A stretch of 64,000 nucleotides of DNA from Prorocentrum cordatum (Eukaryota > Sar > Dinophyceae > Prorocentrales > Prorocentraceae): positions 99,001 through 163,000 of the forward strand of contig CAUYUJ010019346.1 in NCBI GenBank assembly GCA_963575745.1, in the 5' to 3' direction. The position numbers were made by a program, and so were the translations under genes. How positions within the stretch are numbered: position 1 is the first letter of the stretch; each line of letters opens with the position of its first letter. This document shows positions 19,971-30,780 of the stretch, in pieces. Under the pieces are notes generated by a model. That model saw only the letters and a list, made by a program, of their open reading frames with translations, had not been told where the DNA came from and searched no databases.

Positions 19971-21235
19971 CTGCTGAAGGACGGAGTTGCCTATGGCCCG
20001 AAAGCCAGACCTCATCGCGTCGTGGAAAACCGTGATGGGAGGTTCTTGGTAACTGTCTGCCTCCTGGGGCTCTTCCTGGGCTCCAGGGCCGTCAAAAAAC
20101 GACTCGGGATGAGAAGCCGGTCCCCAGGCAGGAGTCCAAACCTTTAGGGGGGCACGTTTCAGAGGCAACGTCAGAGGGCGGATCTGTGATCTGCTCGGGG
20201 GGGACGCATCGACTCCTAGTCCGATCGGGCCCGACAGCCCACCCCGCCCGGGAACGAGCTGATTCGCTATCGGAGGCCTAGCGCCGATCGATCGGCGATG
20301 CATCATCGTTTCAAGCTCGCTGTTTCCCCACCTGAGCCGATCCCCCCACAGTCGAAACCGATGGTAGGGACGGGCAACCCTCCCACGTGCCACCTCGGTC
20401 CCTCCTGAACCGCTCTCGATGGCATGGGCGTCCAAGGCTCCTGCGTCCTTCTCGCGCGTGCTTGCCATCAGTTTTGACGGTAGCGCTCCCCCCCAGCGCT
20501 GTGAAGGAGGTCACCACGTCGGAGGCTGCCGCGGCCCGCCTCTTTGGGGGGCCGGGGCGGCGGAGCTGGCGGCAGGCCCGCGTCGCGGCGCGGCGAGAGG
20601 GTGGCGGAGGCCCTGGCCCGAGGTGGCCCCAGCCTTCCCCCGGGCGGCCGGAGAGGGCCTCCCGGGGGGGCACCCCTCGCGGGGGCCCCACGGGTCTTCG
20701 GCTGTCCAGGGCCACCACGAGGGTGCGAAGTCAGTCGCGCGCTTCGCGGTCTGGGCGGTTTCAGAGCGAGGCGCCAGTCCCTCATCCTGCTCGGGGGGGG
20801 GGGACGGCGCGAAAGCGCGAAGATCATCGTACCTCGCGCTTCGGGGAGCGCGAAGCGCAGAGGTAGTTCCCCTAGGACTGTCAGCAGCCACGTGGAGCGC
20901 ACGCGGTGGAGGAGAGGCAGCGAGAGCGGCCGTGCTCTGGCGCTGGCTGCGCTGGGCTCGCCAGCGATCTCAGCTTTCCCAGGAGGCCGTGCGGTGACGA
21001 TGGAGGATTATGTTGCTCCTCTTCTTCCTCTACACCTCTCTGCTTGTCCTTCACAATGCTATTTTTCGATGTGCTTCGTGCGCTTTTGTGCCTCGCCCGT
21101 GTTCAGTAGGTTTCGTGGTCACTCATGGCCCTAACTTGGGTTCAGGCTTGTATTGCCCACCACCCGTCTGAATTTCAGTCCCCAGGTTCTGGCTGTGCGT
21201 TTCTGTATTATTTTCCTCATCCTCGTCCTCCTCTC
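19971..21235. other. GC-rich spacer, no gene supported
   Basis: Frames of 120-200 codons are open in several registers because of base composition. 20150-20320 contains CGATCGATCGGCGATGC-like words reminiscent of TIR-H interiors. 20815-20865 has a short palindrome-like GCGCTTCGGGGAGCGCGAAG. Confidence 0.3.
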
Positions 21236-21264
21236 GTCCTCCTCCTCTTCCTCCTCCTCCTCCG

Positions 21265-22095
21265 GTGTGGTTGGTCGTGGTTGTGGTTGTTGTGGTGGTT
21301 GTGGTGGCAGGTTGTGGTGGTGGTGGTGATGAGGGCGGTGGTGGTGGTGGTGCAGCGGTTTCTGGTGCTGGTGGTGGTGGTTGTGGCGGTGGCGGTGGTG
21401 GTGTGGTGGTTTCTCGTGGTGGTTGTGGTGGTGTGGTGGTTTGTTGCGGTGGTGGTGGGTTGTGGTGGTGGTGGTGGCGGTGGTGGTTGTGGTGGTGGTG
21501 ATTTGTTGCGGTGGTGGTGGTTGTGGTGTTGGTGGTTGGTGGTGGTGGTGGTGTGGTGTTTGAAGTGGTGGTTGTGGTGGTGTTGGTGGGTTGTGGTGGT
21601 GGTGGTGGTGGCGGTGGTGGTGGTTGTGGTGGTGGTGGTGTGGTGGTTTGTTGTGGTGGTGGTGGTTGTGATAGTGGGTGATGGTGGTGGTTTGCTGCGG
21701 TTTGCTGGTGGTGTGGTGGTGGTTTGTGGTGGTGGTGGTGGGTTGTGGCGGTGGTGGTGGTGGTTTGGTGGTGGTGTGGTGGCGGTTTGTTGTGGTGGTG
21801 GATTGTGGTGGAGGCGGTGGTTTGTGGATGTGGTGCTGGTGGTGGTGGTGGCGGTGGTGGTGTGGTGGTTTGTGGTGCTGGTGGTGGTTGTGGCGGTGGT
21901 GGTAGTGGTGTGGTAGAGTGTGGTTGTGGTGGTAGTGGTGGTGGGTGTTTGTGGTGGTGGTGGTTTGTTGTGGTGGTGGTAGTTTTTTTCTATGTGGTGG
22001 ATGCTGTGGTGGTGGTGGTCGTGTGGTGAGTTTGTGGTGGTGGTGGTGGATTGAGGTGGTGGTGGTGGTAGTGGTGGTGGTGGTGGTAGTGGTGG
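21265..22095 (+). repeat. GGT/TGGTGG array (~830 bp)
   Basis: Imperfect TGGTGGTGG with TTGTGG and GTTTGTGG variants. Val/Trp/Gly-rich and His/Thr/Pro-rich frames across it are artefacts. Confidence 0.95.
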
Positions 22096-22280
22096 TAATC
22101 GTCGCTGCGTCCCCGCCGTCGGCGCTGCTGGCCACCGCCAGTGCTGGCGCCGGCGCCGTCGCGGGGGGGGGGTGTTTTGGACCCCCCCCTTGGGCTGACT
22201 CTGGTCATCGTCGCTGCGTCCCCGCCGTCGGCGCTGCTGGCGGCCGCCAGCGCCGGCGCCGGCGCCGAGGGGGAGGGAGG
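22096..22280 (+). repeat. ~107-bp tandem duplication with GCCGGCGCCGGC core
   Basis: ATCGTCGCTGCGTCCCCGCC followed by GTCGGCGCTGCTGGC and CCAGYGCYGGCGCC occurs at 22098 and again at 22207. Between them stands a G-run/C-run hairpin (22160-22192). Confidence 0.8.
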
Positions 22281-22394
22281 GTTTGAACCCCTCCCCCCCC
22301 TCCCTAGTTTTGATCGACAGCGCCGAGTGTTAGGGGGTGCCCCCCCCGGTTCGAAAAGCGCCGCCGAACGTTCCCAAGGCAAGCGCCCGTGAAA

Positions 22395-22920
22395 CGCGCT
22401 CTCTCGTATGCATGTATGCGTGTTTGAATGTATGAATGTCTGTTTGCATGTGTATGTACTTATGCATGTAAATGCGCATGGATGTTTGTGTGTGCATATA
22501 TGTGTGAATCAATGATGAATGTATGCATGCACATGGTTATATGTGTGTATGTGTATGTGCATGTGTACGTATGTGTGTATGTACATGTACATGTACATGT
22601 AAAAGTGCGTGTGCATGTTTATGTGTATGTGTGTATGCATGCATGCATGTATGCAAAGTTGTGTGCACGGGTGTTGGCAACTAGGTATGTTTATATGTAT
22701 GTATATAAATAGGTATGCGTGTGCATACATACGTGTGTTTGTGTGTATGCCGACATGTCTGTACGTATGTATGTGTATGTATGCATGTGTGTATGTATGC
22801 ATGTATGTATGCATCTACGTGTGTAGGCATGTACGTATGCATGTACGTGTGCATGCATGTGTTGACACATATGTGCAAAAACATCGATGCGCATGTACAC
22901 TAAACATATGTATGTAACAG
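22395..22920. repeat. ATGT/GTATGCATG microsatellite field
   Basis: Compound ATGT, GTAT and GCATGCATGT repeats with no strict period. It gives His/Tyr/Cys-rich spurious frames. Confidence 0.9.
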
Positions 22921-22939
22921 ATGCTCGAGCACGTTTAAA

Positions 22940-23560
22940 AGGAACGCCTCCCCCGTATCTAAGTCCGACCGTGGGCGCTCACACCCACGTGAAATCAGAA
23001 GTCTCGGTTTCGGGAGCCCTCCGGGCCATCCTAGGCCGCCCGGGCGGGCCCAGGATCGCTTCCCGGACGGCACCGCGGAGCCCCGAAATTGTCCAAGGCC
23101 GCTCCAGAACGGCCAAGGAGCGCTCAAAAAGGGCCCGAGGTGGCTTCAAGACGGCCCAAGAGGCTTCCAAGACGTTTCAAGAGGCCCCCAGGGAACCCTG
23201 CGACGCAGAAATCTTCCCATTCCCCACGGAAAACGCGCATGTTTAACATAGTCGCTTCTTTGGTCTCCAAAGCGTCCACCGCAGCTCAAGAGACCCCACA
23301 GATTGCCCCAGGATGGCCCAAACATATCCCAAAAGAGACCCAAGACAACCCCAAAGCGTCCAAGGCGAGCCTCAGGGTCCCAAAAGGTTCCCAAGAGAGC
23401 CCCGAGAAGGCCACAGGAGGCCCCCCAGAGCCCCAAGAAAGCCCCAGGACGGCCCAATCCGCCCAAGACGGTTCAAGAGGGTCCCTGGACGGCCCAGGAA
23501 GGCCGCCAAAAGGCCACCAAAAAGGTCGAATGAATCCCCACGGAGGCCATGAGAGGCCAC
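22940..23560 (-). repeat. COMP-E-type block in inverted orientation
   Basis: GGCCCAAGAGGCTTCCAAGA and CCCAAGACG words are the reverse complement of the GGCCTCTTGGG vocabulary of 30.9-35.0 kb. The AT-richer break at 23215-23270 resembles, inverted, the marker segment that recurs in that block. Confidence 0.65.
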
Positions 23561-23754
23561 ATGAGAGGCCACATGTGGTAGATGTTTTCAGTCACGCGCC
23601 AAAATCTAAGCGCCAAGACATTCCTAAACCCTTAGCGCGCGATGTCACACGCCCTCACATAGTACGAGCGGCGCAACTGGCTTTCAAGGAGGCCCCGAGA
23701 CGGCCCAAGAAGGCCAGGAAATTGCCCGCAAGACCCCGCAAGACGGGTTCAGAT

Positions 23755-24520
23755 GGCGGTATGAGCCGTTCGAGCCCTATGGGCCTTATGAGGTTTACGA
23801 CCCCCTATGCGCCCTCCAAGGGGCCCCTGATACGCCTCTCCCCAAGGCCCCCTGAGGCCCATGAGCTTTATGGGCCCATGAGCCCAAATGAGCTCCTGAA
23901 CCTTACGACACCTATGAGCCCGACGGCCGTACGAGCCCTCCGATTCTTGCGAACCCTGGGACCCCTGTCATCACTATGAGCCCTCAGAGCCCCATCAGCC
24001 TCATCTGCCCTATGACCCCTAAGAGCCCTCTGCAACAAGAACGCTCACGAGCCCAATGCGCCGTACGACTCGATGCTTATACGCCCTCCAATCGCCACGA
24101 GCCCCAACATCTCTATTAGCTCATGAGCCTTGCAATCCTTCCCAACCATGCCACCCCCACGACCCCAACGAGACCGACGGGCCCAGTGGGCCCTATGGGC
24201 CCTATTTCGCTCATGGGCCTGATAAGGCCTACGAGCCCTATGAGCCCTATCAGCCTCATGGCCCCCACCGTCCGCGCGACCCCCTGGGCTCAATTTGCAC
24301 AATGACCCTTACGAGCTCCATGAACCTCACAAACCCTACGAGCCGACCCGCTCTATGGGACCCAAGGGCCAGTGGCCTTTGTGAGGCCACGGACCCTACG
24401 AGCGGCCACGCCCAATGAACTCATCAACCCGAGGAACCCTCTGAGCTCAATTACGGCTGCGGGCTCCCGGAACCTCATGATCCCCAGGACCCGCGTTGCC
24501 CGAAGTATCCCTCTTCCACA
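23755..24520 (+). repeat. Degenerate GAGCCCTATGAGCC tandem tract
   Basis: Words such as GAGCCCTATGGGCCTTATGA and CCTATGAGCCCTATCAGCC recur at about 10-bp steps throughout. This is a second type of degenerate ~10-bp tandem, distinct from COMP-E. Confidence 0.7.
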
Positions 24521-24724
24521 TGCGCGCTCCAAGCTTTTGGGCCCCAATGGCGATTGAAAGCCCTTCAGATCTCTGGCCAAGAAGAGGCCACAAGTCCTGT
24601 CAGCTTTGCCCAAAGGGCCCCACTGCCGAAACACACTGCGGTGCTGGCGACTACCAGTCACGGCGCGCCTCGCTGGCGCCATGCGACTAAGATTTTAAAG
24701 ATGAAGCGAAACGAGCCAGCAACA

Positions 24725-25105
<381 letters not shown>

Positions 25106-25136
25106 GCGTGTACCATGGTATGTGCTGGCTGCAGTC

Positions 25137-25421
25137 GGAGCCCTCGTGAGGGTGCTCCGGAGGCCACCTGGGCAGGCTCGGGAGGGGGCCAGGGCCGCGC
25201 CCCCAAGGCGCGCGCCTCCTCGCCGAGCCATGCGCGGGCCGGCCGCCGGCCCTGCCGCGGCCCCTGCCCGGGGAGTCGGCGCCCCGCGGCCGGCCGGTGC
25301 GGCCGCGGCGGCACCGCTGCCGCTGGAGCTCTCCGAGGAGGCTGGGCCGGGCTCGAGGGAGGGGGAGCACGGGGATGGGGGGGAGGGTGGGGGAGGGACG
25401 CGAGGAGGAGGAGGAGGATGA
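25137..25421 (+). CDS. Possible coding fragment, unknown
   Basis: The frame containing LPLELSEEAGPGS has mostly G/C third positions and is not a simple repeat. It is Ala/Arg/Pro-rich before that, and the minus strand is also open. Its right end runs into a GGA tract. No family is recognised; it could be composition alone. Confidence 0.2.
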   Translation, partial: GALVRVLRRPPGQAREGARAAPPRRAPPRRAMRGPAAGPAAAPARGVGAPRPAGAAAAAPLPLELSEEAGPGSREGEHGDGGEGGGGTRGGGGG

Positions 25422-25842
25422 GGAGGAGGAGCAGGAGGCAGCAGGAAGGAGGAAGGAGCAGGAGAAGGCAGGAGTGAGGAAGGAGGAAGGAGGAGCAGGA
25501 GGAGGGAGGAGGAAGGAGGAAGGAGGACCAGGAGCAGGAGAAAGAAGGAGGGAGAAAGGGGGAAGGAGGAGGAGGAGGAGGAGGAGGAAGCAGGAGAAGG
25601 AGGAGGAGGACAGAGGAGGAGGAGGAGGAGGAGGAGGAGGCGGTGAAGGAGGAGGACAGAGGAGGAGGAGGAGGAGGAGGAGGAGGAGGAGGAGCAGAGG
25701 GAAGGAGGAAGAGGAGGAGGAGGTGGAGGTGGAGGATGGAGGAGGATGGACGAGGAAGGGGAGGGAGGAAGACTGAGAGGGAGGAGGAGGAGGCGAACAT
25801 GACGACCACAGCCACCGTGACGATGATGGGCAGGAGAGAAGG

Positions 25843-25876
<34 letters not shown>

Positions 25877-25880
25877 AAAA
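25395..25880. repeat. GGA tract ending in GA repeats
   Basis: GGAGGAGGA with GCAGGA and AGGAAG variants, ending in an AGAG dinucleotide run at 25840-25870. Confidence 0.9.
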
Positions 25881-25912
25881 AATAGCCAGACGAAGGACCC
25901 AACCATATGCAG

Positions 25913-26010
25913 GTGTGAGTACCGCAATTCTGATTCCCTTTTCCGGTGGTGATCCCTATGGGGCAACGAACCGTGCTAGTGCTGTGCCAAATGAATGGCG
26001 TGGTACACAA
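25913..26010 (+). repeat. Orphan SAT-90 unit with boundary word
   Basis: GTGTGAGTACCG at 25913 is followed by a diverged SAT-90 unit (GATCCCTATGGGGCAACGAA, GCTGTGCCAAATGAATGG). The same boundary word stands at 42702, directly before SAT-90 array 2, which also starts with GGGGCAACG. Confidence 0.65.
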
Positions 26011-26576
26011 CGCGAACGAAAACGATTGATCTGAGTACGTAGGGAGACTGAGCGCGGGTGAATATGAGCGCGAGCGCGTCTGACTGTGAATGAATCTGCG
26101 TGCGAGCGAGTCTACGTGCATGAATGCGAGTACGCCTATGCATGGTGCAATTGTATATGAATGTTAATAGTTTGTGAATGACTGCCTCTGAGTACTCGCG
26201 ACGCTGGGCGTGGCTGCCGCAAGGAGCTTCCCCGGGACTCCCCGACGGCATCGCCCGCGCGCCGCGACGCCACCGCGAGGATCGCGCCCGTTTCCTCCCC
26301 TTTTTTTACTCCCTCTTTGCCCGCGCACTCAAAGTCCAAAGCTGTGGGCGCAGCGCAGCGCGGAGTCCCAGCGACGCGCGCAGGTCGCCCCGGAGGGGTC
26401 CCAGCGACGCGCGCGGGTCGTCCGCTGCGCGCAGAAAAGAGAGCTAGCTGGCTGGCTGATAGCGGGCAAGGCTCTTGCCGCTGGGCAGAGCGACGACGGG
26501 CGAGGGAGGCGCGGAAACCCGACGGCCTCCGACGGATGTGTGCTGCGTGGCGGAGACGCGTGCGGACTTTGCCACG
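26011..26576. other. Spacer between the orphan unit and SAT-90 array 1
   Basis: First a GAATGAATCTGCGTGCGAGC-type degenerate stretch, then GC-rich sequence with a repeated CCAGCGACGCGCGCRGGTCG at 26359 and 26399. No gene is supported. Confidence 0.4.
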
Positions 26577-27540
26577 GGGACCTTCGGTGGAGCTCCCTAT
26601 GGGGCCGCGAAACGTGTGAGGGGTGTGCCGAAATGGGTGTTCGGGACGCACGCGGGCACACCCATTGGGACCTTCGGTGGAGCTCCCTATGGGGCCACGA
26701 AACGTGTGAGGGGTGTGCCGAAATGGGTGCGCGGGCCGCATGTGCGCGGGACGCTTCCACTGGGACCTTCGGTGGAGCTCCCTATGGGGCCACGAAACGT
26801 GTGAGGGGTGTGCCGAAATGGGTGTGCGGGACGCATGCGGGCACACCCACTGGGACCTTCGGTGGAGCTCCCTATGGGGCCACGAAACGTGTGAGGGGTG
26901 TGCCGAAATGGGCGTGCGGGACGCATGCGGGCACGCCACCTGGGACCTTCGGTGGAGCCCCATTTATGGGGCCACGAAGCGTGTGAGGGGTGTGCCGAAA
27001 TGGGTGTGCGGGACGCATGCGGGCACACCCATTGGGACCTTTGTGGATCTCCCTATGGGGCCACGAAGCGTGTGAAGGGTGTGCCGAAATGGGTGTGCGG
27101 GACGCATGCGGGCACACCCACATGGGACCTTCGGTGGAGCTCCCTATGGGGCCACGAAACGTGTGAGGGGTGTGCCGAAATGGGTGTGCGGGACGCATGC
27201 GGGCCCCCACTGGGACCTTCGGTGGAGCTCCCTATGGGGCCACGAAACGTGTGAGGGGTGTGCCGAAATGGTGTGCGGGACGCATGCGGGCACACCCACT
27301 GGACCTTCGGTGGAGCTCCCTATGGGGCCACGAAACGTGCGAAGGGTGTGCCGAAATGAGTGTGCGGGACGCATGCGGGCACACCCACTGGGACCTTCGG
27401 TGGAGCTCCCTATGGGGCCACGAAACGTGTGAGGGGTGTGCCGAAATGGGTGTGCGGGGACGCATGCGGGCACACCCACTGGGACCTTCGGTGGAGCCCC
27501 CTATGGGGCCACGAAACGTTGAGGGGTGTGCCGAATGGGT
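26577..27540 (+). repeat. SAT-90 array 1 (about 11 units)
   Basis: The 90-bp unit runs GGGACCTTCGGTGGAGCTCC, CTATGGGGCCACGAAACGTG, TGAGGGGTGTGCCGAAATGG, GTGTGCGGGACGCATGCGGG, CACACCCACT. Units here are very similar, so the array is young or homogenised. Ninety is a multiple of three, so all frames stay open and give spurious repeats such as WSSLWGHETCEG. Confidence 0.95.
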
Positions 27541-27554
27541 GATGACGATGATGT

Positions 27555-27702
27555 TGGTGGGAGGAGGAGGAGGAGGAGGAGGAGGAGGAGGAGGAGGAGG
27601 AGGAGGGAGGAGGAGGAGGAGAGGAGGAGGAGAAGAGGAGACGAGACGCGGGCCACCGTCTCTTCGAAACGAGGACCCAACAACACAGGTTGGTTGGGAA
27701 AA
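27555..27702 (+). repeat. GGA tract and conserved tail after SAT-90 array 1
   Basis: A GGA run, then GGCCACCGTCTCTTCGAAAC, GAGGACCCAACAACACAGGT and TGGTTGGGAAAAA. This is the same order as after arrays 2 and 3. Confidence 0.85.
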
Positions 27703-27812
27703 AGGGAGGGAGAGGGAGATTGAGAGAGAGGGAAGGTGAGGATCAGGGATGAGAAGGTGAAAAAGGGAGAACACAGAGGATGAGAGGCAGGAGCCAGGAG
27801 GAAGGGTATGCT

Positions 27813-28070
<258 letters not shown>

Positions 28071-28389
28071 GTGAAAGTCCCGAGGGTGGTCCAGCTGTGG
28101 AAGCGAGGGCGCCCTCGAAGGCCTCCGGATGCCAAACAACTGAACACTCTGTACCCTGCCCTCGACCGGCACCCCTTCATTGCGAGCGCCCCTCTGACCC
28201 AGACCTCCGACGACTTGGCCCCAGAACTCTCGACCCTTGCCCCCGCACCGGCTTTTCGTCCCGAGTCGTCAATGGGCAGCCCCAGGGGTCCGAAACCAGC
28301 CCCCAGGGGCCGAGAGTGTGGAAAAACATCGGATTCGACATCTTCGAGTCCTTGGAGCTTTGATGAGCCTTGGCTTGCGAGTCAAAGTT
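28071..28389. other. Spacer, no gene seen
   Basis: Non-repetitive, moderately GC-rich. A frame of about 88 codons from 28097 has no recognisable motif. Confidence 0.35.
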
Positions 28390-28510
28390 GCGGCGGCCTC
28401 GGGCGGCCGCTCGGGACGATTCGGGCACCCCCAGAGTGCTCTCGCCGGGGCGCAGCTGCTGGAACGCGCCCAAGGGCGCGAAGACCTCCGAGAGCCGAAG
28501 AAAACCTCCG
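28390..28510 (-). repeat. REP-K copy 3 (inverted)
   Basis: Reverse complement of the REP-K block. The minus strand reads ALGGLRALGRVPAAAPRREH, close to the peptide of copy 1. Confidence 0.65.
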
Positions 28511-28549
28511 GAAATTGCAGAGTCTACTTCTTGTCCGAGCCTGTTCAGA

Positions 28550-28705
28550 AGGGAAAGAAACACGCAGACACAATGAATCGTCGACTCCCAGGCGGATATA
28601 GGAAAATATGGGAATGGGGGGAAGACGAGAACCCAGAAAATATGTGCAAATATGGGGAATCCGGGGATTTGTGCATTAATTTGTGTGTGTCCCTGGGTCT
28701 CTTTA
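28550..28705. repeat. REP-L copy 2
   Basis: GAATCGTCGACTCCCAGG, AATATGGGAATGGGGGGAAG, ACGAGAACCCAGAAAATATG and GGGGATTTGTGCATTAATTT match copy 1 in order and spacing. Confidence 0.7.
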
Positions 28706-28807
28706 CCTTTGGAGATCTGGGCTCCTTGGCCATCGATCGGCCCCCCAAGCCGCGGCGGTCGTCAACCCAGGCCTTCCACGTTGGGTCCGAGTATTGAGAT
28801 AGGCTGT

Positions 28808-29133
28808 TTGGTTCGCCTTAAGTATGCCCAGGGCGTTTTTTAGCGTTTACAGCTCGACGTCTTGGAAATCATGTTTGTTAGCGTTTTCAGGTTTCAACAA
28901 AAAAGATTAAAAAAAACGCTTAAACAAAAATGTATGCGTTGTTTTAGCGTTTTCAGATATTGTTTTAGCGCTCTCAGCCTGAAAATGCAAAACAATCGCC
29001 CAACACACGCCAAACCAACTGCCCTACATTCGCTACAACAAAAACGTAGCGTTTTTTATCGTCTTCAGCCTGTCAAGAGCTCAACGTAGAAAAGGCTAAC
29101 AAACATGCCCAGAGCGCTTTTAAGGCGAACCAA
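28808..29133. mobile_element. TIR-I, 326-bp AT-rich TIR element
   Basis: TTGGTTCGCCTTAA at 28808-28821 is repeated exactly, inverted, at 29120-29133. Beyond these 14 bases the arms share GCCCAG and CATGTTTGTTAGC in patches. The interior is AT-rich and contains AGCGTTTTCAG in both directions. No target-site duplication is evident. It could be a MITE or an introner-like element; only one copy is in the window. Confidence 0.7.
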
Positions 29134-29137
29134 TGAT

Positions 29138-29311
29138 ATGGGGTCGGAGGATCGCGCCACATCGCCGATGCATCAGCGATCCGGCTCGATGTGGACCCCG
29201 ATTTTCGCCACACGGATAGCGCCGATACATCGCCGACGGTGCCGATGCATCGCCAGTGAGGGCATCATCGGTGAAATAGCGCAATGCGGCGCGATCTCCC
29301 GACCCGGCCAT
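29138..29311. mobile_element. TIR-H copy 1
   Basis: Left ATGGGGTCGGAGGATCGCGC; right, inverted, GCCGGGTCGGGAGATCGCGC. The interior is a run of CATCGCCGATGCATC words. It abuts TIR-I. Confidence 0.65.
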
Positions 29312-29461
29312 GGCGCCCGCCTGGCCCTGGGCGAGTGGAGTGTTGCGGCCGCGGCCGGCCCCCGGCCGCCCTGCGAGCGCGCAGAGGTGGCCGCTGCGCT
29401 GCGGACTGGCACGCCCGTGGTCGCTCTGGACGGGCGCCTGCGGGGGGAGGTCGAGGCCTCT
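29306..29461 (+). CDS. Possible exon, unknown protein
   Basis: The frame GARLALGEWSVAAAAG ... EVAAALRTGTPVVALDGRLR is non-repetitive and almost all codons end in G or C. It lies between TIR-H copy 1 and a CCT tract and has no start or stop of its own. This looks like a coding fragment of the local genome style, but no family is recognised. Confidence 0.3.
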
Positions 29462-29486
29462 AATTACAGTGGAGGGTTTCTCCGTA

Positions 29487-29642
29487 GGGCTGAGGCGACC
29501 CCTCCTCCTCCTCCGCCTCCTCCTCCTCCTCCTCCCCCTCCTTCTTCTTGGCTCCTCCTCTTCCTCCTCCTTCTCCTCCTCCTCCATCTCCTCCTCCAAC
29601 TCCTCCCCCTCCGCCTCCTCCTCCTCCTCCTCCTTCTCCTCG
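29487..29642. repeat. CCT tract
   Basis: CTCCTCCTC triplets with CTT variants. Confidence 0.9.
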
Positions 29643-29731
29643 GGTCGCCAACGGCCCTGGGGGAAACCGTGCAAATTACAGTGGGGGCGCGTATAAAGGA
29701 ACGATATCTATACACATGTTTATGTAATTAT

Positions 29732-29970
29732 AGGCCTCCCAGATGGGGTCGGAGCACATGGGGTCGGAGGATCGCGCCGCATCGCCGACGCATCGCAGAA
29801 GCGGCTCGATGTGGAGCCCGATTTGCTTAACGTCGACGTTGCCGATGCATCGCCAACGTCGACGATGCACCGCCAGTGCATCGCCGATACATCGCCGTGG
29901 TATCGCCGATGTATCGGCGATGCGATGCGATTCTCCGACCCCATCTACTCCGACCCCATGCACGAGGCCT
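29732..29970. mobile_element. TIR-H copy 2, ~239 bp, long inverted ends
   Basis: The left arm AGGCCTCCCAGATGGGGTCG, GAGCACATGGGGTCGGAGGA pairs with the right arm (inverted) AGGCCTCGTGCATGGGGTCG, GAGTAGATGGGGTCGGAGAA over about 57 bp. The loop has CGTCGACGTTGCCGATGC words. Confidence 0.8.
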
Positions 29971-30196
29971 CTAATCTATACAATTATTGATATATATATA
30001 CATATATATACATATTGTTTTTTGTTCGTCAAGGTATCCTGGGTTTCGTCGCTCCGCGCGCTGCGCGGTGACGTCCCGCGGCCGTGGGAGAGACTGGTGC
30101 GTTCGGGTGCTCTGGGTTCCCTCCCGCGTGCATCGTACGCGCGGGTTTTCAGGGGTTGGGTGTCTTGCGAGGGTTTCTTGCACCGCGCTTGCATCG
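29971..30196. other. AT-rich TATATA patch and spacer
   Basis: TATATATATACATATATATA at 29990-30015 is followed by GC-richer sequence of unknown nature. CGAGGCCTCTAAT stands at the junction and also at 29453. Confidence 0.5.
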
Positions 30197-30316
30197 TAGA
30201 TGGGGTCCGAGCAGGTGGGGTCGGATGATCGCGTGTGGAGCCAGACTGTCTCCACGCTGACATCGCCGACGCATCGGCGATGCGGCGCGCGATCCTCCGA
30301 CCCCGTCTACTCGGAA
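30197..30316. mobile_element. TIR-H copy 3, ~120 bp
   Basis: TAGATGGGGTCCGAGCAGGT with GGGGTCGGATGATCGCG on the left; right, inverted, GAGTAGACGGGGTCGGAGGA. The shortest of the three copies, with little loop. Confidence 0.7.
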
Positions 30317-30543
30317 CCTTTTTGGGGAGACCTCCAGTCAGGGGGGGCGGGGCCCAGCCCAGATCGCCGAGGATGTGATCGTGGTCGATCCTGGCGCGCT
30401 TCCTCGAATTCGGCCTCTGGGGCCCACTGCTGGGCCCGCGCGGCCATCAGACATCGATCCGGGACGCGAGGCCCGCCTCCCCAGGGGGAAGGGGTCCAGA
30501 GCGCATTGGCGGGCCAGGTGCGATCAGGGGTGACGTCAGGGGC
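30317..30543. other. Spacer, no gene seen
   Basis: GC-rich, non-repetitive. Confidence 0.3.
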
Positions 30544-30675
30544 TTGGCATCGCTCGGACCTGTGCATTTTTCCTTCAGCGAGGACCATCGAGGAGCATCC
30601 TCGATCATTTGGCGAAAAAACCACGCACGAAGCCGGAAAAAAACACAGGGAATGGACGTCCGAGCGACGGCAAGG
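30544..30675 (+). mobile_element. TIR-B copy 3
   Basis: TTGGCATCGCTCGGACCTGT at the start and ACGTCCGAGCGACGGCAAGG at the end; the middle has GAGGACCATCGAGGAGCATC. The minus strand reads CSSMVLAEGKMHRSERC. Confidence 0.9.
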
Positions 30676-30780
30676 GGGGGAGGATCGGCTCGGGGGGTGC
30701 ATCGACCCCCAATCGCCCACCCATCGCCTATCGAAGACGCCTACGGCGGCGAATCATCGTCGCCTCCGGCCTCTTGGAAT

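Noticed and set aside
21125-22135. Trp/Val/Gly- and His/Thr-rich frames of 260-330 codons
   Set aside because: They are translations of the GGT array.
26486-27739. Repeated WSSLWGHETCEGCAEMG protein
   Set aside because: The 90-bp unit is a multiple of three, so every frame stays open; the protein changes with each frame and no start, codon bias or domain supports it.
29990-30015. TATA-box-like TATATATA patch as promoter
   Set aside because: It is a simple repeat with no gene start downstream, and canonical TATA boxes are not typical of dinoflagellate genes.
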